Source: JBBTIS01 sp038059855
Lineage (GTDB): Bacteria; Elusimicrobiota; Elusimicrobia; JACQPE01
Direction of reading: 5' to 3'
Length of the DNA: 28,553 nt
Assembly (NCBI GenBank): GCA_964357255.1
Contig: CAYHKQ010000023.1
Span: 1-28,553, forward strand
Shown: positions 24,652-28,553 of the stretch, one piece after another
Position numbering within the stretch: position 1 is the first letter of the stretch
How the letters are laid out: each line of letters opens with the position of its first letter
Program-made: the position numbers and the translations under genes
Notes under the pieces: generated by a model
Told to the model about the DNA's origin: nothing
Seen by the model: the letters and a program-made list of their open reading frames with translations, nothing else
Database searches by the model: none

Positions 24652-25851
24652 TTGAGCCGGATTTTTTCTTTTGCCACCCTGATCGCTCTTGTCGCTTTCC
24701 CCTTTTCGGCGCAATCCATTGATTTTGGTTTGAGCTTCAAAGAAACGCTCAGCCGCTCTAAAACTTTAATGACGGACGACCCCTATATTTTTTCCAGAAG
24801 CCTTGTTCAAATCCGCCCTTCCGGTTTAAGAGGAGAGCGCTGGAGGATCGAGGCTGATCTGCAAGCCCTGTGGTATCGCGGGGATTATTTGTCCAGCGCG
24901 GAATGGGATCTGTTATCGCCGCAGCTTTCCGGCAACACTCGCCACTCTTGGGAAAGGCTTTGGGCGAGTTCCAAGGACTCCGAATTTCGAGGCCAAATTT
25001 GGCGGCTTTACGGCGCCTTTGAAATTGGGCCGATGGAAATAGCGGTCGGACGCATGAGAAACGCTTTTGGGAATACCAGAATTTTTCTTTCCCCGCTTGA
25101 TCGGCTCGATGTTTTGCCGGCCTTGATTTCCCAATCCGGGGACAGGCCGGGTTCCGAAACCCTGCGCCTGGGAGGGCGCTCCGGCGAGTCTTGGAGATGG
25201 CAGGGGGGCTATCTTTGGGGCCGCGGCGCGAGCGATGAGAGAGGATTTTTTCATACCCAGTATCTGGTCCGCGAGGGACTGGAAACGGAATTTCTCTTGG
25301 CCAGGACCTGGCCCCAGACCCAGACCCTGGGCCTGGGTCTGGAGTATTCCGTTGGAGAGGGCGAGATTCGCTGGCAGGCCACGTGGAATAAGGCCCGCCA
25401 GGAACGGCTCACGCTCGACGCTTCAACATTTCCTCCAGCCCTTAAAACCGAAACTGCCGAGCCAAAATTTAGCCGGCATTTATTTGCCTGGGAGAAGGCG
25501 TACGGCGGCGATTGGCTCGTCGCCGTCGAGTATCAGCGCAATGGCCTGGGCGAGGCGGTCCCGGAGCGCTATGACATCAGCCGGCTTCTTGGCGGGCAGG
25601 ACCTTTATCTGGCGAGGGATTATGCCGGTTTCTACATTCAGCGCCAGTTGACTCCTTTGTGGAAGTTGGCGCTTCAACAAACCTCCGGCTTGACGGATCG
25701 TGGATTCGCCTGGACGCCGGAAGTATCCTGCGAGTCCGCCGGATCATCGCTCGAGGCCAAACTCCGATCCTCCTTTTATTTCGGCCCAACGCCCAGCGAA
25801 TTCGGCCGCCTGCCCAATCGCATCCAACTGGCCCTGTCCTTATATTTTTAA
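24652..25851 (+). CDS. Predicted outer-membrane beta-barrel protein of the LolA-ABC operon
   Basis: The 399-residue product starts at TTG 24652, three bases after the ATPase stop, with signal peptide MSRIFSFATLIALVAFPFSAQS. The remainder has no hydrophobic helix but many alternating-hydrophobicity stretches with Trp/Tyr/Arg (for example RWRIEADLQALWYRGDYL, IWRLYGAFEIGPMEIAVGR) and ends in QLALSLYF, an outer-membrane insertion-like C-terminus. It resembles the porin-like DUF1302 or alginate-export style barrels only in general character. Operon membership suggests it is the outer-membrane partner of the LolA-like/ABC system. The start lacks a ribosome-binding site and probably relies on coupling. 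Confidence 0.75.
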   Translation: MSRIFSFATLIALVAFPFSAQSIDFGLSFKETLSRSKTLMTDDPYIFSRSLVQIRPSGLRGERWRIEADLQALWYRGDYLSSAEWDLLSPQLSGNTRHSWERLWASSKDSEFRGQIWRLYGAFEIGPMEIAVGRMRNAFGNTRIFLSPLDRLDVLPALISQSGDRPGSETLRLGGRSGESWRWQGGYLWGRGASDERGFFHTQYLVREGLETEFLLARTWPQTQTLGLGLEYSVGEGEIRWQATWNKARQERLTLDASTFPPALKTETAEPKFSRHLFAWEKAYGGDWLVAVEYQRNGLGEAVPERYDISRLLGGQDLYLARDYAGFYIQRQLTPLWKLALQQTSGLTDRGFAWTPEVSCESAGSSLEAKLRSSFYFGPTPSEFGRLPNRIQLALSLYF

Positions 25852-25968
25852 TTTTAGGTAGGCCAAAAATTGTCTGGCCACGGATTCGGCCGCGGCCTTC
25901 ATGCTCGAGAGTTCTGCGGACTGAGCGCTACGCGAGGCCATAACCTCGCCGGTTTCCACGTTAAAGGA
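25840..25968 (-). pseudogene. C-terminal tail of a CsgG/LpoB/FlgO-like gene, cut by the RAYT-derived element
   Basis: On the minus strand an open frame runs from the edge of the 155-bp element to TAA at 25840-25842, giving about 42 residues: FNVETGEVMASRSAQSAEL followed by SSMKAAAESVARQFLAYLK. The V(D/N)VETGEV strand followed by an AAESxARQxL helix is how CsgG/LpoB/FlgO-type periplasmic lipoprotein domains end. No start codon or upstream part exists in the window; the element interrupts it. It converges with the barrel gene, overlapping its end by 12 bases. Confidence 0.5.
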
Positions 25969-26123
25969 GGAAAGGGGTCAGATTTCACTTGACACTTGTT
26001 GCCGTTCCGGTTTTGTTGCCGTTGTTTCCAAGCGCCTGGAAATTCTAAACGCAAGGGTCTTGGCATGGCAGGATAAGTTAACGATTCTCCAGACAAGTGT
26101 CAAGTGAAATCTGACCCCTTTCC
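25969..26123 (-). mobile_element. RAYT-derived miniature element with 31-bp terminal inverted repeats
   Basis: Terminal arms 25969-25999 and 26093-26123 are perfectly complementary over 31 bases (outer sequence GGAAAGGGGTCAGATTTCAC). The 93-base interior, read on the minus strand, contains ATG at 26066 followed by MPRPLRLEFPGAW, the N-terminal signature of REP-associated tyrosine transposases (intact proteins continue with a YHVxxRG-like segment). After these 13 codons the sequence jumps to the right end. It is therefore a non-autonomous, internally deleted derivative of a RAYT-bearing element. Confidence 0.85.
26028..26066 (-). pseudogene. RAYT transposase, first 13 codons only
   Basis: MPRPLRLEFPGAW matches the conserved start of RAYT (Y1_Tnp) transposases; everything after the tryptophan, including the HUH and catalytic Tyr motifs, is missing. 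An open frame continues out of the element into flanking DNA but is not homologous. Confidence 0.75.
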
Positions 26124-26371
26124 CCCCAGCCCTCATTGCCCGTGTTATAAGGCGGATCAATGTAGATGCGCTTGATTTTTCCGGCGTGCGTGGGGAGCAG
26201 GGCTTTGAGCGAAAGAAGGTTGTCACCCTCGATGATAAGGTTGCCTTCCAAATTCGGCTTCTCGCCCTTGCCCAAGACCGATTGCTTGGCATCAAAATCC
26301 AGCGTATGATGCGACACAGAGTGATGGTACACCTCCACCGCCGTTTTTCCCTTAAATTGTATTGTTGGCAT
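26078..26371 (-). pseudogene. mod: Type III-like DNA methyltransferase (Mod), N-terminal fragment
   Basis: The first 82 residues (26126-26371) match the start of adenine-specific Mod-type methyltransferases: MPTIQFKGK, GNLIIEGDNLLSLKALLP, GKIKRIYIDPPYNTGNEGW, with the catalytic motif DPPY. Homology ends two bases before the outer end of the RAYT-derived element; the next 15 residues to the stop at 26078 come from the element. Intact proteins have about 500-650 residues. The missing part includes the SAM-binding FxGxG motif, so the fragment cannot methylate DNA. ATG 26371 lies three bases after the ATPase stop, with AGGTGA as possible ribosome-binding site. No res gene follows. Confidence 0.85.
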
Positions 26372-26374
26372 CGA

Positions 26375-27877
26375 TCACCTCACTAAAAACAAAGATTTAA
26401 GCGGAATGCAGATAATACGAGGGTCGTCAACTTTTGCCTCATCGTCGCGCGTAATCAACAAGCCGAAGGCGGCATTATTGGCCGCTTTTTCCATAAATAA
26501 CCTCAATCCGAAGGTGTCCCGAATTCTGTCAATGACCTTGCGGTATTTGATTTCAACGGGAATGCGCCGTTCCCCGATAGTTATAACGAAATCTACTTCC
26601 GGATTGCCGCCATGCTCGGGGCTATGGGCTATGTCCAAACCTGTCAGGGATGCTAAATAATAGCCTGCGGCGCTTTCGGCCACATGGCCCGCCAGATCAA
26701 ACAAATGTGGCTGCTGATCCAAGGCCTCCGGTTCAAGGGGAATAATTTCTTGAAGCCAAGCGGCGCGCAAGGCATGATCGCAAAGGCAAATTTTCGCATG
26801 CCCTTTGCGTTTCTTTAAACGGATTTCTAAAGGTGGAACCGTCCGGATCAGCAACGAAGAATCTAAAAAATCGAGATAATGGCGAACTCTCTGGGGTCCG
26901 ATGTTGGCGCCGAGGGTCGAGTGGATTTCTTTAGCTAGGGTGGCTGGATTCGGAGCCTGGCCCAAATAGCGGCAAGCTATGCGAAAAACCTCTTCAAGAA
27001 GTTTCTGGTCGCGTTTGCGGCCCCTTTCTCCAATCCTTAGGTCATGTTGAATAACGCGATTGATCACAGTTTCTTTGAGTTGATCGGCAATTTCCGGCCA
27101 TGATACGTTGGGATTTATTTGAGCCACCGGATAAGCTCCTCTCTGGGAAAACGCAGCGAAGGCCGCATCGCGAATGGTTGATTGTTGTAAACCAACTTCA
27201 TGCAGATGGCGCCAAAATTCTGGTTTGAGCCAATCTTCCCAACCATTGTCATCCTGAGCGGCTTTAAGCGCGCCCAGTCCTCTTATCGCGGCGATTTCGT
27301 TTAGGCGCAAGGGACCGACTTCGAGAGTTTGGATTCGCCCGGCAAGACTATCGCGCCCTTTTTCAATGCGCAGGGAGGAGCTTCCCGTCACTAAAATTCG
27401 GACGGAGGCATGGTCAACCAAAAATTTTAACTGCACATCCCATGAAGACAAATTTTGCACTTCGTCCAAGAAAAGGAAGGCCGGTTGTTGGCGCTGGGCG
27501 GATTCATTTAAGGTAGCGCCTAAAATGTTGCTTTCAAACCATTCCACGATTCTCAAGATAGGCTCTTTGTCGGCGTCAACCAACGCAAGCGAAGGCAATT
27601 CATCAAACTGGACGCGTAAAATTTGTTTGGCGCCGATTCCCTCGGCCAGCAATTGAGCCGCCACCTGTTGCTGGAGGGTTGTTTTCCCGATCTGACGGGG
27701 TCCCCGTAGCACAAGAATGGGCGCCAGCGGCTCCTTTAGCCTGGATAGAATTTTGGCAAACGGCCAACGCTTGAATTGGGGCAAGGCAAGGGAAGGGCGT
27801 CCATCCCACCAGGGATTTTGCCGCTTCAGGTCTTGGATAAAAGCGTCCGGTAATGTTGGGAAAAGAGATTTACTCAT
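26375..27877 (-). CDS. AAA ATPase with DUF4143 (PD-(D/E)XK-like) C-terminal domain
   Basis: This 500-residue protein belongs to the AAA_14/DUF4143 group. The ATPase part has Walker A GPRQIGKTT at 59-67, Walker B FLFLDEVQ at 134-141, sensor VTGSSS and the AGRIQTLEVGPL segment after it. A helical winged part follows, then the DUF4143 domain, in which VDFVI..IPVEIKY (D429, E442, K444) has the D-ExK spacing of PD-(D/E)XK nuclease folds. The family is widespread, and no single function is established. Its ATG overlaps the LexA stop (ATGA) and it is followed by mod after three bases, so it is translationally coupled into a LexA-controlled operon; involvement with restriction-modification is inferred from that. 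Confidence 0.88.
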   Translation of the reverse strand: MSKSLFPTLPDAFIQDLKRQNPWWDGRPSLALPQFKRWPFAKILSRLKEPLAPILVLRGPRQIGKTTLQQQVAAQLLAEGIGAKQILRVQFDELPSLALVDADKEPILRIVEWFESNILGATLNESAQRQQPAFLFLDEVQNLSSWDVQLKFLVDHASVRILVTGSSSLRIEKGRDSLAGRIQTLEVGPLRLNEIAAIRGLGALKAAQDDNGWEDWLKPEFWRHLHEVGLQQSTIRDAAFAAFSQRGAYPVAQINPNVSWPEIADQLKETVINRVIQHDLRIGERGRKRDQKLLEEVFRIACRYLGQAPNPATLAKEIHSTLGANIGPQRVRHYLDFLDSSLLIRTVPPLEIRLKKRKGHAKICLCDHALRAAWLQEIIPLEPEALDQQPHLFDLAGHVAESAAGYYLASLTGLDIAHSPEHGGNPEVDFVITIGERRIPVEIKYRKVIDRIRDTFGLRLFMEKAANNAAFGLLITRDDEAKVDDPRIICIPLKSLFLVR

Positions 27878-28452
27878 TGATAAATTCGGATCACCTTTAC
27901 TGCTTTACCCAAAATTTGGAATTCCTTGCCAACAATGGGTTTATATTTTAAGTTTTCCGGCTCAAGAACGTAATCGCCTTTGAATTTTTTGAGGCGCTTT
28001 AGCGTGGCTTCGTCTTCCAGCAGGGCGGCGACTATTTCACCGTCTTGCGCTGTTGATTGTTTTCGTAAAACAACAAGGTCGCCATCTAATATGCCCGCCC
28101 CGATCATGGAATCCCCTTTCACTCGTAAGGCAAAAAGGTTATCGGCATTACCCGAGTATTCCGAGGCTGGTAAATAGCCTTGAATATCCTCAAAGGCTAA
28201 CGCGGGTCCGCCGGCAGCGATGCGGCCAACGATGGGAATGCCTTTGGTTTTTTGTGATGGGATCATGGAGCGGGCAGCGCCCCGTTCACGGTCAAGACAA
28301 CCTTTCTCTTCAAGTTTTTTAAGGTGCCACTGAACAGTAGAGACGGAAAGACCACGTTCAGAAGCGATTTCCCTAAGGGTGGGTGGATAACCCTTTTTGG
28401 CAATGTAGCGGCCAATAAACTTCAATACGACTTCTTGTTTTTGACTCAGCAT
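27874..28452 (-). CDS. lexA: LexA repressor (S24 self-cleaving SOS regulator)
   Basis: The product (192 residues from ATG 28452) is a full LexA. It has a winged-helix DNA-binding domain (MLSQKQEVVLKFIGRYI, GYPPTLREIASERGLS as HTH), the Ala-Gly self-cleavage site in GRIAAGGP (A80-G81), nucleophile Ser115 in KGDSMIGAGI and Lys152 in EATLKRL. It should bind operators, and be cleaved upon RecA activation after DNA damage. The start is placed at 28452 because LexA proteins begin ML(T/S)xxQ; a longer frame to 28515 would run through the promoter and operator. It is the first gene of the operon with the AAA/DUF4143 and mod genes, and its own operator implies autoregulation. Confidence 0.95.
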   Translation of the reverse strand: MLSQKQEVVLKFIGRYIAKKGYPPTLREIASERGLSVSTVQWHLKKLEEKGCLDRERGAARSMIPSQKTKGIPIVGRIAAGGPALAFEDIQGYLPASEYSGNADNLFALRVKGDSMIGAGILDGDLVVLRKQSTAQDGEIVAALLEDEATLKRLKKFKGDYVLEPENLKYKPIVGKEFQILGKAVKVIRIYQ

Positions 28453-28458
28453 CGCTTT

Positions 28459-28487
28459 ATAGTACAAACGTACGACATATGAGTCAA
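28459..28487 (-). promoter_or_regulatory. Sigma70-type promoter of the lexA operon
   Basis: On the minus strand TTGACT (28482-28487) is followed after exactly 17 bases by TACTAT (28459-28464). Only six bases separate the -10 box from the lexA ATG, so the transcript would be leaderless or nearly so. Confidence 0.75.
28461..28474 (-). promoter_or_regulatory. Candidate LexA operator (GTAC-N4-GTAC)
   Basis: AGTACAAACGTACG contains a perfect GTAC-N4-GTAC palindrome overlapping the -10 box and spacer of the lexA promoter. It differs at one degenerate position from the cyanobacterial SOS-box consensus RGTACNNNDGTWCB. The location is right for autorepression. Confidence 0.65.
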
Positions 28488-28553
28488 GAAAAAATTGGGG
28501 TATCTCTTTAGCCATTTGAGTTTTCCTTCCTAAAAATCCACAATTTCCCCATG

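Noticed and set aside
25899..26096. 65-residue minus-strand frame containing the RAYT start
   Set aside because: Only 13 residues are transposase; the rest reads across the element end into an out-of-frame piece of the CsgG/LpoB-like tail.
28450..28515. LexA start at 28515 giving a 213-residue protein
   Set aside because: It would place the promoter and operator inside the coding region; family members begin at the ML(T/S) methionine.
1..28553. CRISPR array or rRNA genes
   Set aside because: No regularly spaced direct repeats and no rRNA-like stretches were seen anywhere in the window.

Overview
The window reads as chromosomal DNA of a Gram-negative-type bacterium using the standard bacterial code; TAA, TGA and TAG all serve as ordinary stops. 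Diderm markers are a bifunctional PBP1A, two proteins with the look of outer-membrane barrels, a LolA-like periplasmic protein with an FtsX/MacB-type ABC transporter, and type IV pilus genes. Dense plus-strand gene packing, GTG/TTG starts, a two-subunit methylmalonyl-CoA mutase with its GTPase and a lysine-degradation pair would suit an environmental lineage of the Elusimicrobiota or Deltaproteobacteria kind, but the phylum cannot be fixed from the sequence alone. The presence of relics, REP-type repeats and a suspicious gene junction at a repeat would fit a metagenome contig.

Layout. 1-4110 is accessory DNA: an IS110-family transposase remnant between 26-bp inverted repeats, a minus-strand pair (GIY-YIG protein, then BaiN/HI0933-type flavoprotein), an IS1182-type transposase tail, a frameshifted Fic protein of the 'mobile mystery protein B' type, and a REPIN-like hairpin. 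4111-8233 is housekeeping: PBP1A, enolase, FtsB/DivIC-like protein, tRNA-Leu(TAA) and tRNA-Arg(GCG). 8237-11439 holds queF and a saccharopine-dehydrogenase-family / aldehyde-dehydrogenase pair that probably takes lysine to 2-aminoadipate. 11517-12840 has an unknown surface protein and a DUF192 protein. 12809-20320 interleaves the methylmalonyl-CoA mutase catalytic subunit, pilB, pilM (broken by an in-frame TGA), a GAF/degenerate HD-GYP protein, a second REPIN, the B12-binding mutase subunit and MeaB. Glutamate dehydrogenase follows. 21660-25851 is a tight four-gene envelope operon: LolA-like protein, FtsX-type permease, an ATPase with an unusual internal insertion, and a predicted outer-membrane barrel.

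25840-28553, on the minus strand, is the most unusual part. A LexA protein with an intact Ser/Lys dyad and A-G cleavage site is expressed from a good sigma70-type promoter overlapped by a GTAC-N4-GTAC operator. It is translationally coupled to an AAA ATPase/DUF4143 protein, which is followed three bases later by a type III-like DNA methyltransferase (Mod). Mod is cut after its DPPY motif by a 155-bp element with 31-bp perfect terminal repeats that still carries the first 13 codons of a RAYT transposase. Beyond the element is the tail of an unrelated CsgG/LpoB-like gene, so the element marks either a deletion or an assembly mis-join. The arrangement suggests a damage-inducible modification/defence operon whose distal part is lost or lies elsewhere.

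Several genes are damaged: IS110 tnp, IS1182 tnp, fic, pilM, mod and the CsgG/LpoB-like tail. Each is annotated as a pseudogene or fragment, with an account of what would restore it.
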